Of a stretch of DNA of 22,638 nucleotides, positions 11,661-19,272 are shown one piece after another. Every line of letters begins with the position of its first letter. Position 1 is the stretch's first letter. Both the position numbers and the translations under genes were made by a program. Source of the stretch: a virus; IMG/VR virus record IMGVR_UViG_3300037726_000027, positions 1 through 22,638 of that record. One strand, written 5' to 3'. The notes under the pieces were generated by a model. It ran no database searches. It was given only the letters and a program-made list of their open reading frames with translations, and was not told where the DNA came from.

Positions 11661-11897
11661 ATGAACCACAAGCACGTTGAGTATGACACGATCACAGGCG
11701 ACTACGCCGCGTATCTGGACGGCGACCTTGTAGGGTACTTCAGCACGCGCCAGGCAGCGCAGGCGACACTGGACGCTATCGTTTACAAGCGGTTGCAGGC
11801 GACGGGGAAAACTGACCGCGAGCGCCGCGAGAGCGCACCGCTGATGCCGCCGGGCCGGATGCGTGTGACAGATGATCTGTTCAAAAAGGAGGATTAG
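11661..11897 (+). CDS. Hypothetical early protein, 78 aa
   Basis: First rightward gene, with AGAAGGAGCATCAG before its ATG and a leader of about 40 bases. The protein starts MNHKHVEYDTITGDYAAYLD. The following GDLVGYFSTRQAAQATLDAI is the usual 'domain boundary' pattern of small proteins with a beta hairpin and helix (GDYAAYLDGDLVGYFSTRQA). The basic tail contains KTDRERRESAPLMPPGRMRV. As first gene under the operator-controlled promoter it might be regulatory, but no motif proves it. Confidence 0.7.
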   Translation: MNHKHVEYDTITGDYAAYLDGDLVGYFSTRQAAQATLDAIVYKRLQATGKTDRERRESAPLMPPGRMRVTDDLFKKED

Positions 11898-11899
11898 TC

Positions 11900-12037
11900 A
11901 TGGCAGACACCACACGAGAAGAAGCCGTTCGCCTGTTGGAGCGGGCAGACGAGATACAGCGGGAACAGGAGTGCAATAGCGGACAGGCGCTTGCACAGGC
12001 GCACCAGGAGCAACAGAAGGATAAGGAGAAGTCATGA
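11900..12037 (+). CDS. Small charged helical protein, 45 aa
   Basis: ATG at 11900 with AAAGGAGG upstream inside the end of the previous gene; the stop overlaps the next start (ATGA). The sequence is nearly all helix: TTREEAVRLLERADEIQREQ, with a Gln/Glu/Lys-rich end. It could be a coiled-coil partner of the following protein, itself coiled-coil. No known family. Confidence 0.65.
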   Translation: MADTTREEAVRLLERADEIQREQECNSGQALAQAHQEQQKDKEKS

Positions 12038-12411
12038 GCGTGGATATTACCCATCTGGAGGAACTGTACGCCCGGCGTGATCTGGAGCAAGCTGATTATC
12101 AGCAGGCACGCGACGCCGTGTTAACTGATGAGCAGCGCGCCGCTATCGCGCAACTGGACAGCGAACACGAAAGCACGATGGAGGAGATCAACGACGCTAT
12201 TAAAGCCGCCGAAGAGCAGGTCAAGGCAGCGGTTGTTGAGGCAGGCAAGACGATCAAAGGTGCGCGCTGGCAGGCAGTCTACTCGAAGCCGCGTGTTAGT
12301 TGGGACGATAAACGCCTTGAGGAATATTTCAAGGCGCACGAGCCAGGCGCGCTAGATCGTATGCGCAAGATTAGCAAGCCGAGCGTAAGTATTCGCAAGG
12401 TGACGGCATGA
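12034..12411 (+). CDS. Coiled-coil protein, 125 aa
   Basis: The start overlaps the previous stop and has AAGGAGAAGTC upstream. Residues 1-75 are a long charged helix with heptads (LEELYARRDLEQADYQQARD, AAIAQLDSEHESTMEEINDA). The C-terminal half contains GARWQAVYSKPRVSWDDKRL and ends KISKPSVSIRKVTA. This arrangement of helix, then 'GARWQAVY..PRVSW', then 'KPSVSIR' is seen in phage recombination operons next to RecT-like genes. A Gam-like role is a possibility, not established. Coupled to both neighbours. Confidence 0.7.
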   Translation: MSVDITHLEELYARRDLEQADYQQARDAVLTDEQRAAIAQLDSEHESTMEEINDAIKAAEEQVKAAVVEAGKTIKGARWQAVYSKPRVSWDDKRLEEYFKAHEPGALDRMRKISKPSVSIRKVTA

Positions 12412-12632
12412 CAACCCGAAAACACCTCCGGGATATTAATCCCGGAGAGATGATGCGAGGGTGGACGTTTGGGCTGATGCTGCGCATAGCGCACCCTGAA
12501 TGGGATGCACTGGCATTCGACCCGCATAACCCAGAAAGAACAACCCTCGTGCAATTGTTCGATGACTGGTACGATGTCATCGAACAGCCAGGGCACGACG
12601 CGCACGTAAACCGTTTCTTTACTTATGAATAG
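12408..12632 (+). CDS. Hypothetical protein, 74 aa
   Basis: ATGA overlap with the coiled-coil gene and AAGGTGACGG upstream. The protein begins MTTRKHLRDINPGEMMRGWT and has a Trp/Asp-rich end (TLVQLFDDWYDVIEQPGHDA). It appears compact and soluble, with no recognisable motif. Part of the rightward run of short early genes. Confidence 0.65.
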   Translation: MTTRKHLRDINPGEMMRGWTFGLMLRIAHPEWDALAFDPHNPERTTLVQLFDDWYDVIEQPGHDAHVNRFFTYE

Positions 12633-12643
12633 GAGGTGCCACT

Positions 12644-12724
12644 ATGATGTACATCGATGAAACTATCCACTACCCGCCCATGCCGCTGCCTGAGCCACAA
12701 CCGCAGCCCAGGCTGAAGCCGTAA
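12644..12724 (+). CDS. Pro-rich 26-aa miniprotein
   Basis: The ATG at 12644 follows TAGGAGGTGCCACT, one of the best ribosome sites in the window, only 11 bases after the previous gene. The product begins MMYIDETIHYPPMPLP and continues with alternating Pro and Gln. It is too short to fold alone and could be a linear motif that binds a partner. The strong site and fit between the flanking genes suggest it is expressed. The next gene starts 25 bases after its stop. Confidence 0.5.
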   Translation: MMYIDETIHYPPMPLPEPQPQPRLKP

Positions 12725-12749
12725 TAATCGCAATACGAAAGGAACCGAC

Positions 12750-13478
12750 ATGAACAACGCAATGGCAAACGCAATGAACGCCACAACGGAGCCGCAATCC
12801 AGGACGAAAGACTATTTTGTCGAGTGCGAGATCGACACACGCGAGGTCGTGTTTCAGCAGGTTGACGGTCGCTGGCAACTGGTAGACTATGATGCCAACA
12901 ATCCGGAGCATAAAAACCCGGATGTTGAGATCACTTTCCACTTCTACGGCACGAGCCGCGATGGGAATACCTACAGCATTGACCGCACGATGCAGGCGCG
13001 CTCGCGCAAGCGGCCCGACTGGACGAAGGTAGTACGCCCATCGTTGACGGTGCTCGGCATTACTGACCCGACGACGCAGGTGCATCGGCATTGGGTGCAT
13101 ATTGAACTCATCAAAGTTGGCGAGTACACGAACAAAGAAGGCGAACAGAAGGATCTCACAACGCCCCGGTTTGTTGAGGTTTTCGAGAGCCGTGAGGCAT
13201 GCGAGGCTGCTGCGGAAGCGTTCTGGAATGAACGTCGCAATGGCGGCGATGCCCCGACAAGGAACGTACCACAGCCGATCATGGAAGAAGAGACAGAGCA
13301 CCCGCAGCGCGCCACACTGGTTACGCTGCTGCCTGCGATGTGGACAGCCGCACAGCAGCAGGCAGACCCCGCAAAGGCATTTCAGCAAATGCTTGAATCC
13401 AACCCGCTGATGAAGGATGAGGGCATCACGATGACATCTAAAGAGGTCATCGATGTGACGGGCATCCTGCCCTACTAG
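12750..13478 (+). CDS. Hypothetical protein in recombination operon, 242 aa (possible ssDNA-binding)
   Basis: ATG with AAAGGAACCGAC upstream. The N-terminal ~110 residues look beta-rich (DYFVECEIDTREVVFQQVDG, VEITFHFYGTSRDGNTYSID), with KRPDWTKVVRPSLTVLGITD following. The C-terminal half is helical and acidic (EACEAAAEAFWNERRNGGDA). It lies directly before an ERCC4/HhH protein and a RecT-like annealing protein, where phages often place a single-strand binding protein. A beta-rich N-terminus and a separate C-terminal helical part would allow that, but no OB-fold signature is clear and the assignment is only a guess. A strong hairpin terminator follows its stop. Confidence 0.7.
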   Translation: MNNAMANAMNATTEPQSRTKDYFVECEIDTREVVFQQVDGRWQLVDYDANNPEHKNPDVEITFHFYGTSRDGNTYSIDRTMQARSRKRPDWTKVVRPSLTVLGITDPTTQVHRHWVHIELIKVGEYTNKEGEQKDLTTPRFVEVFESREACEAAAEAFWNERRNGGDAPTRNVPQPIMEEETEHPQRATLVTLLPAMWTAAQQQADPAKAFQQMLESNPLMKDEGITMTSKEVIDVTGILPY

Positions 13479-13486
13479 CGAGGAGC

Positions 13487-13524
13487 AAAAACGCCTGTGC
13501 AGTTGATCGCTGCGCAGGCGTTTT
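13487..13524 (+). terminator. Bidirectional terminator/attenuator hairpin
   Basis: AAAACGCCTGTGCAG (13488-13502) pairs with CTGCGCAGGCGTTTT (13510-13524) across a 7-base loop, with 15 pairs, one of them G-T. The arms begin with an A-run and end with a T-run, so it can act in both directions. It lies nine bases after the stop of the 242-aa gene and ends 14 bases before the next start, in the middle of the rightward replication operon. Either it attenuates downstream expression or anti-termination is needed. Confidence 0.8.
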
Positions 13525-13538
13525 ATGGAGAAACAATC

Positions 13539-14186
13539 ATGCTGACTAGTATACTCTATAATGGAATGAATATGCAAGCGCAGCCGGAGTGGGGTGTGCC
13601 TGCCATTAGCGCGCCAATTGCGCCAGCATCGTACCTGGCTGTATGCGCCGATGGTGCGCAACTGGCAATCTGCGTAATGGCCACAAATGACTTGCGTCAC
13701 GCATTGTGTGATAAGACGCTCTATGCAGAGATGTTGAAGATACGCGAGTTGTCACCGTGGGCGTACCTCATCACGCTGGAGGGTAAGCGCACGCTTGACG
13801 ATGATCTATCCGGCGCGCTCTTGAGCGTGCAAGAAACTGGCGTCGGAACGCTGCATATTAAGCAGGAAACGCTCGTCGAGACGGTGCAACGCCTGGCTAG
13901 CCGCGACCGTACAACCCGCCGAGTGCGCCCGCCGCGTGATGTGCTCTTTGCCGATCCTGATCTGGATATGCTGCTGGCCTTGCCAGGCATCGGCGAGCAG
14001 AAGGCCGTAGCACTTCTGGAGCACTGTGGCAGCGCAGCATGGGCACTGATGGTGCTCACCGATGATCAGCACGAGTTTCCAGGCATCGGGCCGGAAACCC
14101 GGCGTAAGGTGCGTGAGGCGCTCGGATTGCACGATGATATGGGCTTCCGTGTGAAAGTCCACGAACCGCAGGAGGCAACCACATGA
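13539..14186 (+). CDS. ERCC4-like domain plus tandem helix-hairpin-helix protein, 215 aa
   Basis: Start chosen at the ATG with GGAG eight bases upstream; an in-frame GTG at 13497 lies inside the terminator hairpin and is rejected. The N-terminal ~120 residues align in layout with the XPF/Mus81 ERCC4 domain (DLRHALCDKTLYAEMLKIRE then PWAYLITLEGK). The C-terminus has two HhH motifs, LPGIGEQKAVALLEH (149-152 hairpin) and FPGIGPETRRKVREALGL (181-184 hairpin). The catalytic ERKxxxD signature expected near residues 45-52 reads CVMATNDL instead, so cleavage activity is doubtful. It may bind branched DNA, like inactive XPF-family partners. The stop overlaps the RecT-like gene. Confidence 0.75.
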   Translation: MLTSILYNGMNMQAQPEWGVPAISAPIAPASYLAVCADGAQLAICVMATNDLRHALCDKTLYAEMLKIRELSPWAYLITLEGKRTLDDDLSGALLSVQETGVGTLHIKQETLVETVQRLASRDRTTRRVRPPRDVLFADPDLDMLLALPGIGEQKAVALLEHCGSAAWALMVLTDDQHEFPGIGPETRRKVREALGLHDDMGFRVKVHEPQEATT

Positions 14187-14737
14187 CCACCGAATTGGTA
14201 CCGACCACAACCACCGAACTGGCCCGCCGTGAGGTAACGCCAGAGGCGTGGCATTTGATTACATCGATGGCTGAAACCGTCTATGAATGCCGTCTGGTAG
14301 CAGGCGTGAGCAAGCCAGAGCAGGCCGCGTTTGCGATGCTGAAGGCATACGAGCTTGGGTTTCCGCTTTCCTCGGTGGGCGATAACCTACAGGTCGTCAT
14401 GGGCAAGGTTGCGCTCACCTCGCAGGGAATGCTAGCGAAAATCCAAAGCCGCCCCGACATTGTGCGCCTCCAGATTGACAGCAGCACAGACGACGCCTGC
14501 ACCGTCACGATGATCAGGAGTACCGGGTTTCGTTTCACACTCACGTATAGCATGAAAGATGCCGAGCGGGCCGGTCTGGTCAAACCCGATAGCAACTGGA
14601 AAAAGTACCCGGCGAATATGTGCAGGTGGCGCGCTATCAGTATGTGCGCTCGCATTGTGGTGCCTGATCTGCTAGCCGGTTTGTACCTGGCGAGCGAGTT
14701 GAATGGGGATATTATAGACGCAGAGGTAGCGGAATGA
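14183..14737 (+). CDS. RecT-like single-strand annealing protein, 184 aa
   Basis: Starts with ATGA overlap and GCAGGAGG upstream. Core features are AFAMLKAYELGFPLSSVGDN, VVMGKVALTSQGMLAKIQSR, and FTLTYSMKDAERAGLVKPDS then KKYPANMCRWRAISMCARIV. These match the compact RecT-type recombinases of many phages, in which 'K.GW..YP..M..ARA' is the core. Such proteins anneal complementary single strands during recombination and replication restart. It sits between the HhH protein and a UvrD-like helicase, an expected order for a recombination-dependent replication module. It is shorter than classical RecT (about 270 aa) because the N-terminal extension is small. Confidence 0.7.
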   Translation: MTTELVPTTTTELARREVTPEAWHLITSMAETVYECRLVAGVSKPEQAAFAMLKAYELGFPLSSVGDNLQVVMGKVALTSQGMLAKIQSRPDIVRLQIDSSTDDACTVTMIRSTGFRFTLTYSMKDAERAGLVKPDSNWKKYPANMCRWRAISMCARIVVPDLLAGLYLASELNGDIIDAEVAE

Positions 14738-16527
14738 ATTTATTACAACAGGCGATGGGGATGGGCGTGATGCCCGAACCATCACAGACAAATGGGTTTG
14801 TACCATCGAAGTACCAGGCGTCCATTTTTGAATGGGCGCAACACGGCACCGGGAATGCATTGGTAGAGGCTGTAGCAGGAAGCGGCAAGAGTACCACACT
14901 GGCAAAGCTCACTGAGCGGTTGAACGGCTCTATCCTGTTTTGTGCCTTCAATAAGCATATCGCAGAGCCGATGCAGAAGAAACTGCAAAATGCGAACGTG
15001 AGCACGATCAATAGCATCGGCCACCGTACCGTAGTGCGCCATCTGGGCCGCGTGTCACTGGATGATCGGAAGTATCGCGCTATTGCGAAAGACCTGACTG
15101 CACCACTAGCGAATGATTATGATGAACGCCGCAAACTGTCAGGCGCGCTCTATGACCTGTGTCGATTTGTGCGTATCACATTAGCCAATCCAGAAGACCA
15201 GACGGCACTGGAATGCCTGATACGACATTATGGCATCGAAGATACAACAACCGAACTATTGCTACTGGTTAAGGTTGCTATCGAACGTGGAAATGATCTG
15301 GCATCAGAGCAAAAAGTAATTGACTTTGCCGATCAGTTATATTTGCCATACCGATGGGCACTGATACCAGATCAGTACGATTGGGTACTCATTGACGAAG
15401 CGCAAGACCTGAACGCAGCACAGCTTAACCTAGTGCTAAAATGCGTCAATCAGACCGGGCGCATTGTGGCAGTAGGGGACGACAGGCAGGCTATTTACGG
15501 CTTTGCGGGCGCGGATGCTGCCAGCTTCCAGAAGATCGCCACGGTAACCGATGCAACCCGGCTGCCGCTATCCATTTGTTATCGTTGCCCGTCTGAGCAT
15601 CTCGATCTGGCCCGTGAGATTGTACCAGAAATTGAAGCCTGTGACAATGCGCCCGATGGAGTTATTGAGCATATTGGCGAGCAAGATCTGCACCGATACC
15701 TCCAGCCGAATGATCTGGTGCTCTGTCGCCTTACAGCGCCGTTGATTGATGCGTGCCTGGAATTGATAGCGCGTGGCACGCCTGCCACTGTTCGCGGGCG
15801 CGATATCGGCAGGCAGTTAACAAAGATCGTTGATCAGGCCACTGATAACGGCGATAAGCCGTGGGAACGCTTTATCTGGCATCTTGACGCCTATCGTGCT
15901 GAGCAGGCCGCGAAGTTGGGTGATGACGATGAGAAACTGCAATCGCTCGAAGACCGGGTAAGTGCTGTGCGGCGCTGCTATCAGGAATGGCAGAGCACCA
16001 GCGCCGATACTTTTAAGGCGCGGCTTGAAAGTTTGTTCAACGACAAGAATAGTATTATTACGCTGTCTACCATCCATCGCGCCAAAGGGCTGGAAGCGGA
16101 GCGGGTATTTATCCTGCGCCCCGACAAACTACCATTACAACTCCGCAATCCGCAGCAGTGGCAAACCGAACAGGAATGGAACTTGCGCTATGTGGCACTC
16201 ACTCGCAGCAAGCACTATCTTTGTTTCGTACATCAGGAGAAGCCGCCAGAAGCTACACAGGAGCCGGTACAGGAGCAACAGGTTTCATGCACCACAGAAC
16301 CAGATGGTGACACGCCTCCGTGTCACTCAGATACACCACAATCGTTGTATGAGCAAGTCAACGACTTGGATTGTGAGTATAGCCGCATCAAGGTAGATCG
16401 CAAGTTAAAGCGCCGGGAACTTGCACAGATAGTGATAGATGCGGGCGGTGAACTGGAAGTCGAAGGTGCGCTCTTGAGGGCGTATGCGAAAGGCGACGAA
16501 TTAGTATTGCAAATCAGGACACGATGA
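14734..16527 (+). CDS. UvrD/Rep-like superfamily 1 helicase, 597 aa
   Basis: ATP-driven 3'-5' DNA helicase. Motif I is AGSGKST (Walker A, residues 48-54), motif Ia FCAFNKHIAEPMQKKL, motif II LIDEAQDL (DEAQ at 221-224), motif III VGDDRQAIYGFAGADAASF, motif V STIHRAKGLEAERVFIL, and motif VI NLRYVALTRSK. This is the short UvrD-like form often found in phages. After about residue 505 there is a Pro/Gln-rich linker and an extra helical and beta C-terminal piece (LKRRELAQIVIDAGGELEVE). The start overlaps the RecT-like stop, so the two are coupled. A role in unwinding during replication or recombination is expected. Confidence 0.92.
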   Translation: MNLLQQAMGMGVMPEPSQTNGFVPSKYQASIFEWAQHGTGNALVEAVAGSGKSTTLAKLTERLNGSILFCAFNKHIAEPMQKKLQNANVSTINSIGHRTVVRHLGRVSLDDRKYRAIAKDLTAPLANDYDERRKLSGALYDLCRFVRITLANPEDQTALECLIRHYGIEDTTTELLLLVKVAIERGNDLASEQKVIDFADQLYLPYRWALIPDQYDWVLIDEAQDLNAAQLNLVLKCVNQTGRIVAVGDDRQAIYGFAGADAASFQKIATVTDATRLPLSICYRCPSEHLDLAREIVPEIEACDNAPDGVIEHIGEQDLHRYLQPNDLVLCRLTAPLIDACLELIARGTPATVRGRDIGRQLTKIVDQATDNGDKPWERFIWHLDAYRAEQAAKLGDDDEKLQSLEDRVSAVRRCYQEWQSTSADTFKARLESLFNDKNSIITLSTIHRAKGLEAERVFILRPDKLPLQLRNPQQWQTEQEWNLRYVALTRSKHYLCFVHQEKPPEATQEPVQEQQVSCTTEPDGDTPPCHSDTPQSLYEQVNDLDCEYSRIKVDRKLKRRELAQIVIDAGGELEVEGALLRAYAKGDELVLQIRTR

Positions 16528-16528
16528 T

Positions 16529-18706
16529 ATGCACGACACAAAAACCGCTATCTTGCAGGCACTCGAACCATACCAGAATACACAGCACGGCGAAGGCCGC
16601 TACAACACACCGTGGCGGCCTGATGCTGATGGGGGCACGCTCGCCGTGTCGGAAAACGATGATGGCTTACTGGTCTGGTATGACCATAAAGACGAGGAAG
16701 GCGGCAGTCAGCGAGAGTTAGCTGAACGCCTGAATATCCAGACACCCAACGACACGCACCCATCGGGCAACATCTGGGAGCGCGCCGGGATTAGTCAGGG
16801 CGCCACATACGCACCGAAACCGGCGTACACCTCGCTCGAAGACTACGCCACAAAGCACGGTGTGAGTAAGCAAGTTTTTAGCCGCGCCGGATGGAAAGAA
16901 ACCCGGCGGCGCGGCCATAAGGCACTGGTTATTGCGACACAGACGGGCATCCGATATCGATATCTGGATGAAGAGAAAGCCGGGCTGAAATACGATCACG
17001 ACAAGGGCTGGAAACCGTGCTGGTACGGACTTGGCGTGGCGATCAGTATGCAACTCGACTGCCTGATCATCTGCAATGGTGAGGCGTCTACCGTGGTGGC
17101 ACACCATTACGGTGTGCCCGCCATTTGTGTGCCAGGTGGTGAGAAAAAGATACCACAGCACCTTATAGAAGAGCTACAGGATCGCTGGCGGGGTCGGGTA
17201 TATGTAGCACTCGACAGCGACGATAAAGGCCGCAGGATTGCACCCCAAATCGCTGAGCAGGTGAAGGGCACAGCGATTGACCTGGGTAATGATTTCGGTT
17301 ATGACCTTGCCGACTTCTGCCGCGACAACCCCGAAGAGACGTTGCAGGCACTCGAAAGATGTGCTCGTGCAGGCACGGTGTATACCCCATCATGGATGCA
17401 AGAGGGTATTACTCTGTTTGCACTGCGTCGCAAAGAGTTTGACGAGTTGCAGTGGATTGTGCCGGGCCTGTTGCCGGAAGGCTGCTGCCTGATGGCTGGG
17501 AAACCGAAGACCAAAAAGAGTTGGCTGGCGCTTGGTCTATCGCTGGCTGTGGCAATGCAGCAGCGGAAGGCGTTTGATAATCTGGACACACGATCCGGCG
17601 AAGTACTCTACCTCGATCTGGAGAGCAATCAACGCCGCATGAAGAGCCGCGTCGGGGCAATGCTTGGGGATGCCCTTGAATGGCCTGATAACTTCCATCT
17701 TTTTACACAATGGGAACGCGGCGAGGCGGGCATTCAGATGCTTGAGGAATGGATGCAACATCATCCGAAAACCGCGCTCATTGTTGTGGACATCCTCCAG
17801 AACATCAGGGCACCACGAGACAAGAACGCCAATCCCTACGATGATGATTATAATGCCGTCAAGCCATTGAACGAGTTTGCAGAGCGCCACCGCATTACGA
17901 TCATTGCTATCCATCACACCCGCAAGGCGAAAGCCGATGATGTGTTCGATGAGATCAGCGGTTCTACCGGTCTGACGGGCGGCGTCGCAACGATGTGGAT
18001 TATCGGACGCGTGCCTGGCTCTGATGACATGGTGCTGCATATCCGAGGGCGCGACGTGGACGATGAGGAACTGGCGCTCTCCTGGGATGATTATGCAACC
18101 GAACATCGTATCGAAGGCGACGCAGCTGCATATGCCATTACGAGCGAGCGCCAGCGCGTTTTAGAGGCAATGCAGGAAGGCGTACAGTACACACCCAAAG
18201 ACATCGCCGCCGAACTCGAAACCACCGTCAATGCCGTCCAGAAGCAACTGCGTCACCTTGCCGACAACTTGCTTGTTCGCAAAGTGGGTTATGGTAAATA
18301 TGAGAAAATTTGCAGGCAGAGTAGGCAGAGTGGGCAGAGTGGGAATAGTAGGCAGAGTAGGCACTCTGCCTATGGAGCCTCAACTCTGCCTAACTCTGCC
18401 TGGGGGGGTGGCAGAGTTGGCGACGCATCAGAAAGCGATAAAACGGCATTTTTTGGCAACTCTGCCTACTCTGCCTGCTATTCTATAGGCGAAAAATCGC
18501 AAAAAGAATACATCGGGGATGTACTCAGTGCACACGAAAGCGGCACACTCCGCATCACAATCAACAATGGGCAGTACTGGTTAACGGATGATCAAAGCCA
18601 TGTCATTTGGCCCGAACCATTTGCAAGTCGGGCGGATGCGAGTAATCAGGTTGCACAATGGCTGCATGAGAGCAGCAGCGGGTATCAATCTCTGGAGGGC
18701 TATTAG
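16529..18706 (+). CDS. TOPRIM primase-like plus RepA-type AAA ATPase (replication protein), 725 aa
   Basis: The N-terminal half has a TOPRIM domain: Glu185 in CNGEASTVVAHHYGVP and the DxD of VALDSDDKGRR (Asp229, Asp231), as in DnaG/phage primases. The C-terminal half is a RepA/RecA-type ATPase: Walker A GKPKTKKS (324-331), Walker B ALIVVDILQN (Asp421), and IAIHHTRKA then a GSTGL loop. The Walker A has Lys where Gly usually precedes the last Lys. A winged helix follows (YTPKDIAAELETTVNAVQKQ), then a low-complexity Ser/Gln/Arg/Gly linker encoded by iteron DNA (18315-18475), then a short C-terminal domain. It likely primes or initiates phage replication. The ribosome site is weak and distant. 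Confidence 0.88.
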   Translation: MHDTKTAILQALEPYQNTQHGEGRYNTPWRPDADGGTLAVSENDDGLLVWYDHKDEEGGSQRELAERLNIQTPNDTHPSGNIWERAGISQGATYAPKPAYTSLEDYATKHGVSKQVFSRAGWKETRRRGHKALVIATQTGIRYRYLDEEKAGLKYDHDKGWKPCWYGLGVAISMQLDCLIICNGEASTVVAHHYGVPAICVPGGEKKIPQHLIEELQDRWRGRVYVALDSDDKGRRIAPQIAEQVKGTAIDLGNDFGYDLADFCRDNPEETLQALERCARAGTVYTPSWMQEGITLFALRRKEFDELQWIVPGLLPEGCCLMAGKPKTKKSWLALGLSLAVAMQQRKAFDNLDTRSGEVLYLDLESNQRRMKSRVGAMLGDALEWPDNFHLFTQWERGEAGIQMLEEWMQHHPKTALIVVDILQNIRAPRDKNANPYDDDYNAVKPLNEFAERHRITIIAIHHTRKAKADDVFDEISGSTGLTGGVATMWIIGRVPGSDDMVLHIRGRDVDDEELALSWDDYATEHRIEGDAAAYAITSERQRVLEAMQEGVQYTPKDIAAELETTVNAVQKQLRHLADNLLVRKVGYGKYEKICRQSRQSGQSGNSRQSRHSAYGASTLPNSAWGGGRVGDASESDKTAFFGNSAYSACYSIGEKSQKEYIGDVLSAHESGTLRITINNGQYWLTDDQSHVIWPEPFASRADASNQVAQWLHESSSGYQSLEGY
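18315..18475. repeat. Iteron cluster, candidate replication origin inside the replication gene
   Basis: Octamer GGCAGAGT occurs exactly at 18315, 18324, 18333, 18351 and 18410. Its inverse ACTCTGCC occurs exactly at 18363, 18383, 18393, 18459 and 18468. A degenerate copy sits at 18342, keeping a strict 9-bp period through the first block. Inverted pairs build a stem-loop with 10 pairs at 18349-18372 and another at 18392-18418. A low-GC run (AAAGCGATAAAACGGCATTTTTTGG, split over 18432-18456) lies between blocks and another follows after 18481. Origin iterons inside the initiator gene are known from lambda O. Confidence 0.75.
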
Positions 18707-18940
18707 ATGGCACGTCGCAAACTTACCACACAACGCCACTCCCCCGACCAGCCCGAACTGGCAGCGCGGGCCGAACAGCGCCGCGCCCTGTACGTTGAAT
18801 TGGAGCGCCTGTCAGACGCGCTCGGCATCGATGTTCCTACGGCGTCATACTGGACGCTAGATCACGACGACGCGCCGCCGTGGTACAGTCTACCGCAAGC
18901 CGTGGAGCGGCTACGCAGGCAAGTGGAGGGAAATGCATGA
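18707..18940 (+). CDS. Hypothetical basic protein, 77 aa
   Basis: Starts immediately after the replication-protein stop (TAGATG) with TCTGGAGGG upstream. It begins MARRKLTTQRHSPDQPELAA and is helical with many Arg residues, then DVPTASYWTLDHDDAPPWYS and a Leu/Arg-rich tail. The pattern ARAEQRRALYVELERLSDAL suggests an amphipathic helix. No family known. Its stop overlaps the next start (ATGA). Confidence 0.65.
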   Translation: MARRKLTTQRHSPDQPELAARAEQRRALYVELERLSDALGIDVPTASYWTLDHDDAPPWYSLPQAVERLRRQVEGNA

Positions 18941-19272
18941 AATTCGAATGGCCTGCTGAGATGAGTTTTCCAGGATTTGCGTTCCCGAATGAAGAACCGA
19001 TCCCGGATGATCTTGAATATTTTCTGCGTTGCTATGTGCTTGATTATGGCTATTTACCAACGGCGATTGTCTGGAGTGAGCCGCAATGCAGCATATCAAA
19101 GACGCCGCTCTATGGAAAATTTGTGCCGTGTATTTATGCATATCTGCCGGAGGTTTACATTATCCCGGTGTACCCTACCAGCGCATACATGCCTATGCGT
19201 TGGCACCTGCTCCAAGACCCGTCTCGACATGTGAGATGGGATGTAAGGCAGCAAGTGGAGGGGATTGAATGA
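18937..19272 (+). CDS. Hypothetical protein, 111 aa
   Basis: Start at 18937 with GGAGGGAAATGC upstream and ATGA overlap; a longer in-frame start at 18880 lies inside the previous gene. Soluble and aromatic-rich: MKFEWPAEMSFPGFAFPNEE, then IPDDLEYFLRCYVLDYGYLP and YLPEVYIIPVYPTSAYMPMR. Its base composition is visibly more AT-rich than its neighbours, suggesting a separate origin. No motif recognised. The stop overlaps the methyltransferase start. Confidence 0.6.
   Translation: MKFEWPAEMSFPGFAFPNEEPIPDDLEYFLRCYVLDYGYLPTAIVWSEPQCSISKTPLYGKFVPCIYAYLPEVYIIPVYPTSAYMPMRWHLLQDPSRHVRWDVRQQVEGIE

Noticed and set aside
13557-13562. TATAAT as a promoter for a leaderless ERCC4-like transcript starting at ATG 13572
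   Set aside because: The -35 region is poor and a Shine-Dalgarno-led ATG exists at 13539; evidence too thin to list as a feature.
12663-13700. 345-codon open frame on the minus strand
   Set aside because: It lies opposite the rightward 242-aa and ERCC4-like genes, has no ribosome site, is Cys/His/Arg-rich in a way typical of antisense shadow frames, and crosses the terminator hairpin.
18315-18475. CRISPR array
   Set aside because: Repeats are 8-9 bp, in both orientations, without uniform spacers and inside a coding frame; iterons explain them better.
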